Positions 36,930 through 48,760 of a stretch of 52,179 nt of DNA are shown one piece after another. The stretch is from Candidatus Yanofskybacteria bacterium RIFCSPLOWO2_02_FULL_45_18 (GTDB lineage Bacteria > Patescibacteriota > Minisyncoccia > 2-02-FULL-40-12 > GWA2-44-9). A program made the translations under genes and the position numbers. Position 1 is the stretch's first letter, and every line of letters begins with the position of its first letter. The stretch lies in assembly GCA_001795795.1 (NCBI GenBank), contig MGKV01000021.1, forward strand, positions 15,855 to 68,033, given 5' to 3'. A model generated the notes under the pieces. That model ran no database searches and was not told where the DNA came from. It saw only the letters and a list, made by a program, of their open reading frames with translations.

Positions 36930-37397
36930 ATGAATATGCGTAACAACAATATTTATTATCTTATTGTGGCGGCAGTTATCGGACTGGTTGCCATTTTTTG
37001 GATTAAGATTCCGGCAGGGGAGAGAGTGGCGACGCCTACGCCTATTCCAACGGCGCCGGAAAATTTACTGGGCCGGCCCCTTTTGATAAAAGCCGGCAAG
37101 ACTGTTGCCGTTGATTCGGGCAAGCTGGCAATTACTTTTGCCAATGTTCTTCAGGATAATCGTTGCCCGATAGATATTCGCTGCCTTGTAATTGGGCAAG
37201 CGACAATACAAATTAAGGCCTCGCAAAACGGCCGCGATCTCGGTTCGGTCAATCTGATAAGCGGTCCCGACAAAACATTAGCCAGCCGTAAAATCGGCGG
37301 TTATGCCATTACTCTTATAAAAGTTGACCCCCAGCCGGTCAGCACCAAAAAGCTGGAGTTCAAGGACTACACGATTACGGTGGTGGTGACGAAGTAG
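36930..37397 (+). CDS. Hypothetical membrane-anchored protein
   Basis: N-terminal TM; CPIDIRCLVIGQATIQIKA. Confidence 0.6.
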   Translation: MNMRNNNIYYLIVAAVIGLVAIFWIKIPAGERVATPTPIPTAPENLLGRPLLIKAGKTVAVDSGKLAITFANVLQDNRCPIDIRCLVIGQATIQIKASQNGRDLGSVNLISGPDKTLASRKIGGYAITLIKVDPQPVSTKKLEFKDYTITVVVTK

Positions 37398-37422
37398 GCG
37401 CTAGGCATTAGGAAATTAGCAT

Positions 37423-37447
37423 AAATAGGCCGAAAAACGGCCTATTT
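37423..37447 (+). terminator. Hairpin terminator
   Basis: AAATAGGCCG-AAAAA-CGGCCTATTT. Confidence 0.6.
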
Positions 37448-37499
37448 ACTTTTGGTAGAAAATGTGGTATAATGGTAGGTAACTGGAGGTGAAAGAAAC

Positions 37500-37727
37500 A
37501 TGAAAAAGTTTTTCCACCCCGAAGTTGAGGTTTTGCGCCTCACTTTGAGGGTAGGGAATCAAGAGGTTATTTTAATTGAGGGGGCGGACGGCAGGCCGAA
37601 AATTACGGCTAGAGGAGGCGAAGCCGTGCCAGCGCTCCTAAAAGCGGCCATCCGCACTGCCGCGATCATTTTCCGGATGTGCAATCATCCGATGAAGAAA
37701 GATTCGCGGCAGGAGGAACTTTTTTGA
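37500..37727 (+). CDS. Small hypothetical
   Basis: 75 aa; SD GGAGGTG upstream. Confidence 0.55.
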   Translation: MKKFFHPEVEVLRLTLRVGNQEVILIEGADGRPKITARGGEAVPALLKAAIRTAAIIFRMCNHPMKKDSRQEELF

Positions 37728-37751
37728 GGGCCTTGTGCCCTCTTTTGTTTT

Positions 37752-37770
37752 TCCAGCGCTAACTTTGAAT
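37752..37770 (+). repeat. Solo end related to the 13849-13987 TIR
   Basis: TCCAGCGCTAACTTTGAAT, 18/19 identical to the right-end TIR (reverse complement of 13969-13987). Confidence 0.6.
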
Positions 37771-37910
37771 AAAATAAAAGCCCGTGAGGGCTTCATGTGA
37801 AATATGGCTTGAGGCGCTCTCCGAGTTTGGTTCGGTCGCAGAAAACACAATTATTGTCCCTCATTTTCAAATATCCCCGACAGATTAGCTGTTTAAATAT
37901 TTAATGTCAA

Positions 37911-37940
37911 CAAAATACCCCCCAGTAAGGGGGTATTTTG
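37911..37940. terminator. Bidirectional hairpin terminator
   Basis: CAAAATACCCCC...GGGGGTATTTTG. Confidence 0.7.
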
Positions 37941-37943
37941 TAT

Positions 37944-38019
37944 TGGTGTCCCCACGTGGAATCGAACCACGATCAGAAGATCCGCAATCTTCCGTTTTAT
38001 CCATTAAACTATGGGGACA
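37944..38019 (-). tRNA. tRNA-Arg(GCG), CCA encoded
   Basis: Reverse complement TGTCCCCATAGTTTAATGGATAAAACGGAAGATTGCGGATCTTCTGATCGTGGTTCGATTCCACGTGGGGACACCA. Confidence 0.92.
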
Positions 38020-38022
38020 TTT

Positions 38023-38625
38023 TTATATTTTCCGGGCTAAATGGTCAATCAAAGAGATATCATGTTCTTCCTCGGGGAGGAATTGTAGCATTAAATTGCG
38101 GACTTGGCGAGGGTCTTGATCGCCCAAAGGGAGTTTGACATAAGGGTGATACCATTTGGCTGTTCTGACGCTTAGCTCTTTGGAATCATCGGCATGGTGG
38201 TGAATATGGAAAGAATGCAAGTCCTTAAATCTGTGGTGATAATCATCCATGAAAATGCCGGCCTGATTGACGGTTATTTGGGCAGTGGTCGGTTTGCGGC
38301 TGGCATTAAGAAGCATTGTGCCGGCGGAAAGGGCGAATAAAATCGGCAAAAGGATGTCGCCTTGAACAAAGAAGAGCAAAATTGCGATGCCGAAAAGGGC
38401 GGCGATAAAAATAGTGAAATGCTTTTTGGGAGAATTACGGTAGACTACTGGCGCTTGCCAAGTTAAAGTAGCGGGCAGATTGTTTCGCGTTTCAAGGAGA
38501 TACTGAATCAGAGGATTTGGAGCCGGTTTAACCGGCTCGGCGGGGGATGGCGGCGCTGGCGGCTGAACGGGAGCGGGTTGCGGCGCAGACTCTTCTTTTT
38601 TCCTTAGGTTGATAACCTTATTCAT
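38023..38625 (-). CDS. Hypothetical membrane protein
   Basis: Pro-rich N-terminus, two TM segments. Confidence 0.65.
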   Translation of the reverse strand: MNKVINLRKKEESAPQPAPVQPPAPPSPAEPVKPAPNPLIQYLLETRNNLPATLTWQAPVVYRNSPKKHFTIFIAALFGIAILLFFVQGDILLPILFALSAGTMLLNASRKPTTAQITVNQAGIFMDDYHHRFKDLHSFHIHHHADDSKELSVRTAKWYHPYVKLPLGDQDPRQVRNLMLQFLPEEEHDISLIDHLARKI

Positions 38626-38714
38626 TACTCAAATCTTACCAAATCTTAAATGAGCCTACAATGCTAGACGCTTTTTGCTTTTTTGCTAGTATTCTATCAG
38701 CTATCTAATTTCTA

Positions 38715-39713
38715 ATGGCTATGGATTATTTGCGCGATTCAATTTTGGCCACACTGGCCTACTATGATATTTTTGATTTTCCGCTTACGCTTTTGGAGTT
38801 GCATAAATATCTTATCAACCCGGGCCGAGTGGCGAAGCTAACTATGGAAGGCGTTGGTGAAATAAAACTTGCGGATATCCAAAGCGAACTGGAATATTTG
38901 GCTGAAAGCGGGCGGGTTCAAACCAAAAACGGATTTTATTTCTTGCTATCGGGGAGAGCTCTTTTTGGCACGCGAATCATTCGGGAGAAAATATTCGCCC
39001 AAAAGCGGTCAATGCTTGTTAATCTGTGCAGATATTTTGCGTTTGTGCCTTATATCAGAGGTATTTGGGTAAGCGGGTCAATGGCCACGGCCAATACGAC
39101 TGCGGATAGCGACTTTGACCTGATGGTGGTCGCGCGGGCCGGCCGGCTTTATACGGCGCGAATGCTCCTTTCGTTGACGGCTTCGGTTTTAAGGTCGCGC
39201 CGCAAGCGATACGAAGAATCGGCGCCGGACAAATTTTGTTTCAATCACTATCTTGCCGATAACGCGCTTGAGATAAGGCACCGCAGTCTCTATACCGCCC
39301 AAGCTTACATTAATCTCAAGCCGTTGATTAATCGGGAAAACCTGTCGGATAAGTTTTTTAGCGCTAACTCTTGGCTTTATAAATTTGTTATACACGGCGC
39401 GGCGGGAGACATTCTGACCCGGGGATTGAAGCCAAGCCACCTTGCCGAGCTTATTGCAAAAACGGGAGAGCGTGTCTTGGGTGGTTTCTTGGGTGACATG
39501 CTGGAACATGTTTTTAAGAAATACCAGCAGAAAAGAATAAAAGAAAACCCCATGACTTATGAAACGGGCGGAAGGGTGGTTTTCAGCGATAATGAGCTGG
39601 AATTCCACCCACGCTCTTTTGAGGCAGTTGTGATACAAAGATACAATCACAGACTTGAAATGTTGGGCATTTTGGCGCCAGCCAGAGAGGCAGATTCGGG
39701 CCTCTTGACTTAA
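38715..39713 (+). CDS. Nucleotidyltransferase-fold protein
   Basis: GIWVSGSMATANTTADSDFDLMVVAR. Confidence 0.7.
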   Translation: MAMDYLRDSILATLAYYDIFDFPLTLLELHKYLINPGRVAKLTMEGVGEIKLADIQSELEYLAESGRVQTKNGFYFLLSGRALFGTRIIREKIFAQKRSMLVNLCRYFAFVPYIRGIWVSGSMATANTTADSDFDLMVVARAGRLYTARMLLSLTASVLRSRRKRYEESAPDKFCFNHYLADNALEIRHRSLYTAQAYINLKPLINRENLSDKFFSANSWLYKFVIHGAAGDILTRGLKPSHLAELIAKTGERVLGGFLGDMLEHVFKKYQQKRIKENPMTYETGGRVVFSDNELEFHPRSFEAVVIQRYNHRLEMLGILAPAREADSGLLT

Positions 39714-39742
39714 TAAACAGTTCGGCTATTATGTGCTATAAA

Positions 39743-39769
39743 TTGGCACTCAAGCAATAAGACTGCCGA
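39743..39769 (+). promoter_or_regulatory. CIRCE-like operator (HrcA site) before groES
   Basis: TTGGCACTC-N9-GACTGCCGA vs consensus TTAGCACTC-N9-GAGTGCTAA (8/9 and 6/9), just downstream of TTGACT-N16-TATTAT. Confidence 0.65.
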
Positions 39770-39846
39770 CAAGAGGCTTTAGGCATTGGGCATTGGGTCC
39801 TAGCTCAGCTAGCGCCTAGCGTCTAAATCCCTAGGGCCTGATATTT

Positions 39847-40131
39847 ATGTTAAGACCCCTGTCAGACCATGTAGTCATTGAACCCATGCGGGAGGAGAAG
39901 AAAAAGGGTGGCATTATCCTGCCCGAAACGGTGGATAAGGAAAGGCCGGAAAAGGGCAAAGTTATCGCCGTCGGTCCGGGCAAAATAGGTGAGGACGGCA
40001 AGCGCCGGCCACTGGAAGTTAAAAAAGGCGATGTGGTGTTATTTACCAAATACGGCCCCAATGAAATCAAGGTTGACGGCAAGGAATATCTTATTGCGAA
40101 GGAAGACGACATTCTAGCCATTATTTCATAA
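39847..40131 (+). CDS. groES: Co-chaperonin GroES
   Basis: MLRPLSDHVVIEPMREEKKKGGIILPETVDKERPEKGKVIAVGPG. Confidence 0.97.
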   Translation: MLRPLSDHVVIEPMREEKKKGGIILPETVDKERPEKGKVIAVGPGKIGEDGKRRPLEVKKGDVVLFTKYGPNEIKVDGKEYLIAKEDDILAIIS

Positions 40132-40201
40132 TTGCAATCTCTAAATTACTAATTTCTAAACAAATCCAAAATTCAAAATTCTGAATTTTCAAATTATTTA
40201 G

Positions 40202-41857
<1,656 letters not shown>

Positions 41858-41914
41858 CCGACCACGCTTGGCGAAGTCCCGAGCTTGCGAGGGGCGGGAA
41901 GGGGGAATATTAAT

Positions 41915-41951
41915 ATAATTCAAAAAGCCCCATAAGGGCTTTTTGAATTAT
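41915..41951. terminator. Bidirectional terminator after groEL
   Basis: ATAATTCAAAAAGCCC...GGGCTTTTTGAATTAT. Confidence 0.85.
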
Positions 41952-41977
41952 AAAAACCGCCTATTGAGATGGGCGGG

Positions 41978-42298
41978 TTATTTTATGGTTTTCAGTAATT
42001 CTTCAAGAAATGTTTTCCACACAATCCTTTCTTCCTTAAACTTAAATTCTTGGTTTTGGGCGTATCGGCGGTATGCTCCGCCCAGAATCAAAATAATCAG
42101 AAATAAAATAAAGACGAGATAATTCGGCAGGTAGTGTTTAATTCCGAGATAAAATATGATGCTTGAGGCGGCGATACAGATAATGACGGCGTATTCCAAT
42201 CGTTTTTTCCAAAACCTTATTTTGTGATTGGCAACCGCAACCCGCTTGCGCAGTTTCGCGACTTTAGTCAAAAAGTTTTCTGCGTGGTTCTCGTTCAC
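41978..42298 (-). CDS. Hypothetical membrane protein
   Basis: Two TM segments. Confidence 0.55.
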   Translation of the reverse strand: MNENHAENFLTKVAKLRKRVAVANHKIRFWKKRLEYAVIICIAASSIIFYLGIKHYLPNYLVFILFLIILILGGAYRRYAQNQEFKFKEERIVWKTFLEELLKTIK

Positions 42299-42478
42299 AG
42301 ACCGGCCCCTTTGATTTTTTGATGTTGTTAACGATCTCTTCGGGTTTGTGGGACATATTGTCTCCCTGATGTGGGTATTGTTTCACGCAATTTGAAAGTG
42401 GTCAAATCAAAATTTTAAATTTACACTCCGCTTAATATTTATGATAGTATTTTATAAATAAACAAAATCGTAGATACT

Positions 42479-43138
42479 ATGAAAAAACTTGAGACAAAAC
42501 CAGCGATAGAACAAAAACCAGACCATGAAAAGAAAGAGCGGGTAAAGTTTATTCTGGGAGATTTAGGGTTAAAATGGGATGATTTGCGCGGCAAGAGAGT
42601 TCTTGATATTGGGTCCGGTCTTGCCCAACTGGCGCGTGTTGCTAATCGCGAAGGGATTAGCATAATATCCAGCGACCCCTATCTTTGGGGACATGAAAAA
42701 GAGGTAAGCAAGGAAGGGTTGAAAAAGTTAACGGAGGGCGTTCCTTTTGTTAAGGCAAGCGCGGATTTGCTGCCGTTTCCGTCAGAAACATTTGATGTCG
42801 CAACTTCGCATGCCGCTCCGCCCTTGGTTGGCGTGAATACGGAAGCGGATGTAGGGTTGGTTATTGACGAGGTTTACCGTGTGCTTAAAAATGGCGGCGA
42901 ATTTCGCTTCGGCCCCGGCTATCTTCCGACTTATGTTTTCGACAAAGAAATTTTTACTTCCGAAGAAGGGGATACTTTCACGGCTGAACAACGCAAGGTA
43001 AGGATTGCTGACAAAACGCTGGAGCTTTTCAAAAACATTAGCCCGCACATTACAAGACACAAAATTGAGAGTGAGATAGATAGGAACTTTGGTCGTTTGT
43101 ATTATTATATTTTACACAAACCCTATGATAATAAATAA
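42479..43138 (+). CDS. Class I SAM-dependent methyltransferase
   Basis: KRVLDIGSGLAQLARVA...ADLLPFPSETFDVATSHA...VLKNGGEFRFG. Confidence 0.85.
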   Translation: MKKLETKPAIEQKPDHEKKERVKFILGDLGLKWDDLRGKRVLDIGSGLAQLARVANREGISIISSDPYLWGHEKEVSKEGLKKLTEGVPFVKASADLLPFPSETFDVATSHAAPPLVGVNTEADVGLVIDEVYRVLKNGGEFRFGPGYLPTYVFDKEIFTSEEGDTFTAEQRKVRIADKTLELFKNISPHITRHKIESEIDRNFGRLYYYILHKPYDNK

Positions 43139-44780
43139 AAAACCTCGTTTTGTTTTTGTGGTGGGCGGGGTGATGTCGGGAATAGGCAAGGGTATCACCA
43201 CGGCCTCCACGGCGCGAATATTCAAGGATTACGGTTTTCGTGTCACCGCCGTCAAAATCGATCCGTATCTGAATATAGATGCGGGCACCATGAACCCCAC
43301 CGAACACGGTGAGGTTTTTGTAACAGATGACGGCATGGAATGCGACCAGGATGTCGGCAATTACGAGCGTTTTTTGGGAGAAGATATTCCCAAGGTCAAC
43401 TATATGACCGCCGGTCTGGTCTATCAGAGTGTTATTGAAAAAGAGCGTAATCTTGCTTATGGCGGCAAATGCGTGGAGGTTATTCCGCACATCACGGATG
43501 AGGTGGAACGTCGGCTGATGAAAGCCGCGCAACTGGCCAAGGCCGATTCGACAGGCTCACGGCAAGCCGATTTTGTGCTGGTGGAGATAGGCGGCACGGT
43601 TGGGGAATATCAGAACCTGATATTTCTTGAAACGGCCAGAATAATGAAGCTTAAAATGCCTGACCGGGTTTTGTTTATGCTGGTCAGTTATTTTCCGATA
43701 CCTAAAATGATCGGCGAGATGAAGACCAAGCCGACCCAGCACGCTGTCAGGGCTCTGAACTCTGCCGGTATCCAGCCGGATATAATTATTGCCCGTTCGG
43801 CGGTGCCGCTGGATGAGTCGCGCAAGCTAAAAGTTTCGGTGTTTTGCAACATGCAACCGCAGGATATTATCTCGGCACCCGATATCGCCAGTATTTATGA
43901 AGTGCCGGTGAATTTTGAAGAGGACAACCTTGGCCGAAGAATTCTGGCTAAGTTTGGCTTAAAGACCAAAGCCAAAGGGCTGAAACAATGGAAAGATTTG
44001 GTGGATCGAATAAGAAAATCCCAAAAACCCGCGCGAATAGGTATTGTGGGGAAATACTTTGGCACCGGGGACTTTATATTATCCGACTCTTATCTCTCGG
44101 TGATAGAAGCCGTCAAACAAGCGGCGTTTTCGCTGAACCGTAAAGCGGAAGTTGCCTGGCTGGATGCCGAAAGTTATGAGAGGGATGCCAAATCGGCGGG
44201 GGAGCTTAAAAAGTTTGACGGTATTATCGTGCCCGGCGGATTCGGCGCGCGGGGCGTGGAGGGCAAGATAAAGGCGATTGAGTACGTGCGCAAAAATAAT
44301 ATCCCGTTTTTGGGGCTTTGCTACGGTTTGCAGTTGGCGACGGTTGAATTTGCGCGCAATGTTTGTGGCCTTCGCGACGCCAACACGACTGAAGTTGACC
44401 CTCAAACACCTCATCCGATAATTCATACCATGGCCGAACAAGTGGAGAAGATAAAACAAAAAGATATGGGCGGTTCCATGCGCCTCGGCGCCTATGACTG
44501 TCAGCTTAACCCGCGGTCTATAAGCCATAAGCTATATGCCATAAGCCGCATCAGTGAGCGCCACCGCCACCGCTACGAAGTTAACGAAAAATACGTGCCG
44601 CTGTTAGAAAAGAAAGGCCTGCTGATCGCCGGCCGCAATCCCCAGCGCAACCTTGTGGAGGTCATTGAACTTCCAAAAAATAAATTCTTCATCGCTTCGC
44701 AATTCCACCCTGAATTCAAAGCCCGTCCCCTTAGTCCCCATCCGTTGTTCGTGGGATTTATAAAAGCGGCGACGGAATAA
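43125..44780 (+). CDS. pyrG: CTP synthase
   Basis: KPRFVFVVGGVMSGIGKGITTAS; VPGGFGARGVEGK; FLGLCYGLQLATVEFARN. Confidence 0.97.
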   Translation: MIINKKPRFVFVVGGVMSGIGKGITTASTARIFKDYGFRVTAVKIDPYLNIDAGTMNPTEHGEVFVTDDGMECDQDVGNYERFLGEDIPKVNYMTAGLVYQSVIEKERNLAYGGKCVEVIPHITDEVERRLMKAAQLAKADSTGSRQADFVLVEIGGTVGEYQNLIFLETARIMKLKMPDRVLFMLVSYFPIPKMIGEMKTKPTQHAVRALNSAGIQPDIIIARSAVPLDESRKLKVSVFCNMQPQDIISAPDIASIYEVPVNFEEDNLGRRILAKFGLKTKAKGLKQWKDLVDRIRKSQKPARIGIVGKYFGTGDFILSDSYLSVIEAVKQAAFSLNRKAEVAWLDAESYERDAKSAGELKKFDGIIVPGGFGARGVEGKIKAIEYVRKNNIPFLGLCYGLQLATVEFARNVCGLRDANTTEVDPQTPHPIIHTMAEQVEKIKQKDMGGSMRLGAYDCQLNPRSISHKLYAISRISERHRHRYEVNEKYVPLLEKKGLLIAGRNPQRNLVEVIELPKNKFFIASQFHPEFKARPLSPHPLFVGFIKAATE

Positions 44781-44874
44781 TACTTTGCAAATCGTTATTT
44801 CAGCGGATTTGCGCGGGTGGTTTAATATGCTATTATTCCATCATCTGTTCTTTGAAAATTGAGGTGGTGATTGC

Positions 44875-45144
44875 GTGAAAAAAGAGTATTTCCTGAAATG
44901 TTGGGTGGGGCCGGGCATGTTTCCCGACGAGCGGAGCATTTGTTTCAAAGACAAGGACGGCAATGATATTTCCGGTTTTGTGTGGGCAGGAGCGGTTGAT
45001 GAAGAAAACGGCCTTGTACGCGTTGACATATGCAATGAAACATTAGATGTTTTTCTCGTGACGAACGGCGGATGGGAGCTTTTTATGTCCAGGCGGGTAT
45101 GGGTTCCCAAAGATGCGATTGTAATCAAAAACAAAGAAAAATGA
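44875..45144 (+). CDS. Hypothetical
   Basis: GTG-start 89-aa ORF with SD. Confidence 0.55.
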   Translation: MKKEYFLKCWVGPGMFPDERSICFKDKDGNDISGFVWAGAVDEENGLVRVDICNETLDVFLVTNGGWELFMSRRVWVPKDAIVIKNKEK

Positions 45145-45153
45145 CGGTGCGAG

Positions 45154-45546
45154 ATGACATCAATTGAATTCTTAGATGAGTTTTTGACCAAGTTTTTGGT
45201 TTATTTAATTTTTGAAAATAAGGTATCTTGCCGCCATTCCGAGGCGGGATATCATATCACGGCCGGCGGGAAAGAAATTGCCATGATAGAGTGGGAACCG
45301 CCGAAAGACAAAGAATACTCCAAAGAACCAGTTGTGTGGTTGGGGCGCGAGAAACTCATTGGTATGAGATATTTGATACTTGCTGAAGCCGCTCAAGTCA
45401 TAATTCAGCAGAAGATTGATATGGAAAATGACGGATTAAAGAAGATAAACGAGTATATGCTGAACTGGCATCAAGAGGAACGAGAGATGCGCGCGGATGC
45501 CGCGCTTAGGGACATTAAAAAGAAATATTCCGAATTGATAAATTAA
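45154..45546 (+). CDS. Hypothetical
   Basis: 130-aa ORF downstream of the preceding one. Confidence 0.55.
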   Translation: MTSIEFLDEFLTKFLVYLIFENKVSCRHSEAGYHITAGGKEIAMIEWEPPKDKEYSKEPVVWLGREKLIGMRYLILAEAAQVIIQQKIDMENDGLKKINEYMLNWHQEEREMRADAALRDIKKKYSELIN

Positions 45547-45600
45547 AAACCCTCGCCGTGGCGGGGGATTTTTTGTGGGGCGCAATCAGATTGCGCCCCA
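45546..45600 (+). terminator. Terminator plus adjacent hairpin
   Basis: CCCTCGCC-GT-GGCGGGGGATTTTTT then TGGGGCGCAA-TCAGA-TTGCGCCCCA. Confidence 0.65.
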
Positions 45601-45601
45601 C

Positions 45602-48025
45602 TTATTTTGAATCATTTTCTGCTGACTCTGGATGCGGAGCCACGAAGGGCTTGGCCGGATCGGTAATTTCGGGATAAAAATCTTTGGGCCGGTCTTTGTA
45701 GGCCTCTTCAAGAATTTTCATCAGGACCGGCAAAGCTCTTTTGCCGCCGCTTTCATTCTCGCCATTTTCGGCTTTAAGGGGCAGTTTGTCTTTTCGGCCT
45801 ATCCAGACGACGCCGCACACAGAAGGTGTGCAGGCCTTTATCCAAAGGTCAGTTGCATCGCCGTCTTGGTTGGTGGCGGTGCCGGTCTTAGCTATCAGCC
45901 CCACCCCGAGCGATCTGGCTTTTTGAGCGGTGCCGTGGAGCAGTTCTACCGTAGACCGTAGTCCGCGGATGATCTGCGCTTGTAGATTGTCGGGGAATAT
46001 TTGTTTTCCATTTTGTTGTTGCTGCCGGAAAACGATAGCTCCAGCCGCATCGCTGATTATCTTGACACTGTAGGGCTCAACATAGTTGCCGTTAAAGCCG
46101 GTCATCGCTCTAACCAGTTCAAAGGGCGAGGCCTCGATAGAACCGATGGCTACGGTTAAGCCCGGGTCAAGCGGCGGCTCCTTATCAAGGGCGTAGACGA
46201 TGCGGGCAATCTTCAACTTAGTATCATCGGGGAGGTTCTTTTCCAGAACACCACCCCGGAAAAGAAGTTTGTTAAGTGTCCCGCTATCAAAGTTTTCCGG
46301 TATATGGCATTTACACTTATCTTCAACTCGCTTGACGATATCAATTCCCAGCCGCTGGGCCATTTCCAAAATTTCATATTTGGAAACACGCATGGCGACC
46401 CCGTTAATCACCATTTGAACACCGCTCATTGTCGCGCAATTGCGCGATTGGGTTAGGGCGACTACGGCATCTATGGTGCCCATATAACGAGGCAACCCCT
46501 GATAGGGGAAATTGACGAAAAATTTAAGCACCCCATTACCCATATGGGCTCCCACGCTGGGAGAATCGTTTAGCTGACAAGGTCCATTGCCTTCATCAGC
46601 ACAACTTAGCCGCCCGCCGTCCTCAAGCCATTTGGCATAAAAGTATGGCTTAAAGGTTGAACCGGTTTGGCGCTGGAACTGGTTGAGCGGGTATTGGTTT
46701 TCGCGAAACTGCGGTTCCTGTGTCCAGACTCGGATGGCTCCGGTCTTGGCGTCAACAAGTATGGCGGCTCCCCAAAGATCTTGTTTAAGCATGGGGTTGG
46801 CTGTTTTCATTTTTTCCAATGTCTGATGCAGAGCTTCGTAAGCAACCGACTGTAGGCGGCTATTAATGGTAGTATGAACTCTAATGCCGGTGTCAACTAC
46901 CCTAAACTTATCGCGTAGTCCCAAAAAGACATACTGTGAAAAATGCTGGTTGATTTTGTCTTTTTGACTCCTCTCGGGAATCGGCCGCTTTCCGTATTCT
47001 ATTTTCTGTTTGTAAGTTATCCCGCCGTCTTCGTAGAGCTGTTTCAAAGCGCGGTTTCTTAACGCTTTGAACTCTTTTGGGTTGCGAAAAGGCGAATTGC
47101 CGGGCATTCTGGCTAGGCAGACGATGTCTACCGCACTGCCCTTATCCAGTTCCCAGACATTTTTACGGAAGTAAAACTTGGAAGCGGATTGGATGCCGTA
47201 ACGCCCATAGTCAAAATAAACATTATTAAGCCAGATTTCCAATATTTTATTGCGTGGGAGGTGTGATTCTAAGTGCCAAGCATAGAAAACTTCTGCTATT
47301 TTTCTTTTGATGCCGTCGCTTAATTTTTTAGTTTCCCGCTCTTTCTTAAGATATTCCCGGGCGAAATAATTTTTGGCCACTTGTTGGCTGATAGTTGAAC
47401 CGCCTTGGTTTTTAACTAAGCGCCCGTCTTTGACAGACGCCTTAACATCAGCGGTCAGAGCCCTGATTATCCCGATTATGTCAAAAGCAAAGGGGCGAGT
47501 GTCAAAGCGCCTATCTTCTAGCGCCTTAGCCACCTCCGGAAAGACGCCCATTTCATCCAAATTAAGGGATTCGCGGCAGTAAAGACACCGTTCGTCAATT
47601 ACGCGGCCGTCATTGTCATAGAAGTAAGAACTCTCATATTTGTTGGTTTCAAGACGTGACCAGTCGGGTATGTAAGTGAAATAGAGGTTACCGAGGAAAA
47701 GCAGGACTGCTACGGTAACCAGCAGAGACACTTTAACTGTGCCTTGCCAATGCCTTGCCAGACAACGCAGGGTTTTCCACGGAGAATGAAGCGGCGATAA
47801 TGCTAGCCAGACAAATTTCAGCATTTTGGCTAGGCCGCTTGTGGCCAGAAAGAACTCATCAAAAAGATTAACGCAACCGAACACTAGTGATCTGAAAATT
47901 AATTCAAGCCAATTGCCGATAGTTTCCCTTATGTCTTTTGCGGTTCTGGCCATGACAATTCCGAAGAGCCACAATAATCCGGGTATTAATCCGAAAACAA
48001 ACCAGACAGCTCTAAAAAACCACAT
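45602..48025 (-). CDS. Class A penicillin-binding protein (transglycosylase/transpeptidase)
   Basis: ALEDRRFDTRPFAFD...GGSTISQQVAKNYF; RQTGSTFKPYFY; LIAKTGTATNQDGDATDLW. Confidence 0.92.
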   Translation of the reverse strand: MWFFRAVWFVFGLIPGLLWLFGIVMARTAKDIRETIGNWLELIFRSLVFGCVNLFDEFFLATSGLAKMLKFVWLALSPLHSPWKTLRCLARHWQGTVKVSLLVTVAVLLFLGNLYFTYIPDWSRLETNKYESSYFYDNDGRVIDERCLYCRESLNLDEMGVFPEVAKALEDRRFDTRPFAFDIIGIIRALTADVKASVKDGRLVKNQGGSTISQQVAKNYFAREYLKKERETKKLSDGIKRKIAEVFYAWHLESHLPRNKILEIWLNNVYFDYGRYGIQSASKFYFRKNVWELDKGSAVDIVCLARMPGNSPFRNPKEFKALRNRALKQLYEDGGITYKQKIEYGKRPIPERSQKDKINQHFSQYVFLGLRDKFRVVDTGIRVHTTINSRLQSVAYEALHQTLEKMKTANPMLKQDLWGAAILVDAKTGAIRVWTQEPQFRENQYPLNQFQRQTGSTFKPYFYAKWLEDGGRLSCADEGNGPCQLNDSPSVGAHMGNGVLKFFVNFPYQGLPRYMGTIDAVVALTQSRNCATMSGVQMVINGVAMRVSKYEILEMAQRLGIDIVKRVEDKCKCHIPENFDSGTLNKLLFRGGVLEKNLPDDTKLKIARIVYALDKEPPLDPGLTVAIGSIEASPFELVRAMTGFNGNYVEPYSVKIISDAAGAIVFRQQQQNGKQIFPDNLQAQIIRGLRSTVELLHGTAQKARSLGVGLIAKTGTATNQDGDATDLWIKACTPSVCGVVWIGRKDKLPLKAENGENESGGKRALPVLMKILEEAYKDRPKDFYPEITDPAKPFVAPHPESAENDSK

Positions 48026-48215
48026 TTAACGCCTCAAATTGCTTAGATTATTTGTTATTTTGTCAAGAAACTTACCTGAAAGATATACCAAGCGGACTTC
48101 AAAGTCAAAATTTTGATTTATTCAAAAATGTGGTAAATTAAAGCAGTATTGAGGTTATCTCAAACATAAAGCGGTCTGTCGTGTTGCCGAAAAGCAATGA
48201 TAGCCGCAAAATCAT

Positions 48216-48758
48216 ATGTGGTTATATATTATACTTGGATTGGTCGTTTTGTGGCTGGTCGGAATGTATAATTCGCTGGTTGTCTCCCGCAACCGCGTCA
48301 AGGAGGCGTGGTCGGACATTGATGTCCAGTTAAAGCGGCGCTACGACCTGATTCCCAATTTGGTGGAAACGGTTAAGGGTTACGCGGCGCACGAAAGCGG
48401 GGTGCTTGAAAAAGTGATTAGAGCGCGGGCGGAAGCGATGGGCGTCAAGTCGGTGGCCCAGCACGCCGAGGCGGAGAATATGCTTTCCGGCGCATTGAAA
48501 AATCTTTTTGCTCTGGCCGAGGCCTATCCCAACCTTAAAGCGTCCGACAACTTTGTGAAATTGCAGGACGAGGTCACCGATACTGAAGATAAGATACAGG
48601 CCGCCCGCAGGTTCTACAACTCCAATGTTATGACGCTGAATAATAAGGTTGAGGGTTTCCCGACAAACCTGATGGCTGGCCCGTTCGGATTTGCTAAGGC
48701 CGACTTCTTTCAGCTGGGCTTGGAAGCGGAGCGTGAGAATATAAAGATACTGTTTTAA
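48216..48758 (+). CDS. lemA: LemA family protein
   Basis: YNSLVVSRNRVKEAWSDIDVQLKRRYDLIPNLVETVKGYAAHE. Confidence 0.95.
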   Translation: MWLYIILGLVVLWLVGMYNSLVVSRNRVKEAWSDIDVQLKRRYDLIPNLVETVKGYAAHESGVLEKVIRARAEAMGVKSVAQHAEAENMLSGALKNLFALAEAYPNLKASDNFVKLQDEVTDTEDKIQAARRFYNSNVMTLNNKVEGFPTNLMAGPFGFAKADFFQLGLEAERENIKILF

Positions 48759-48760
48759 AT

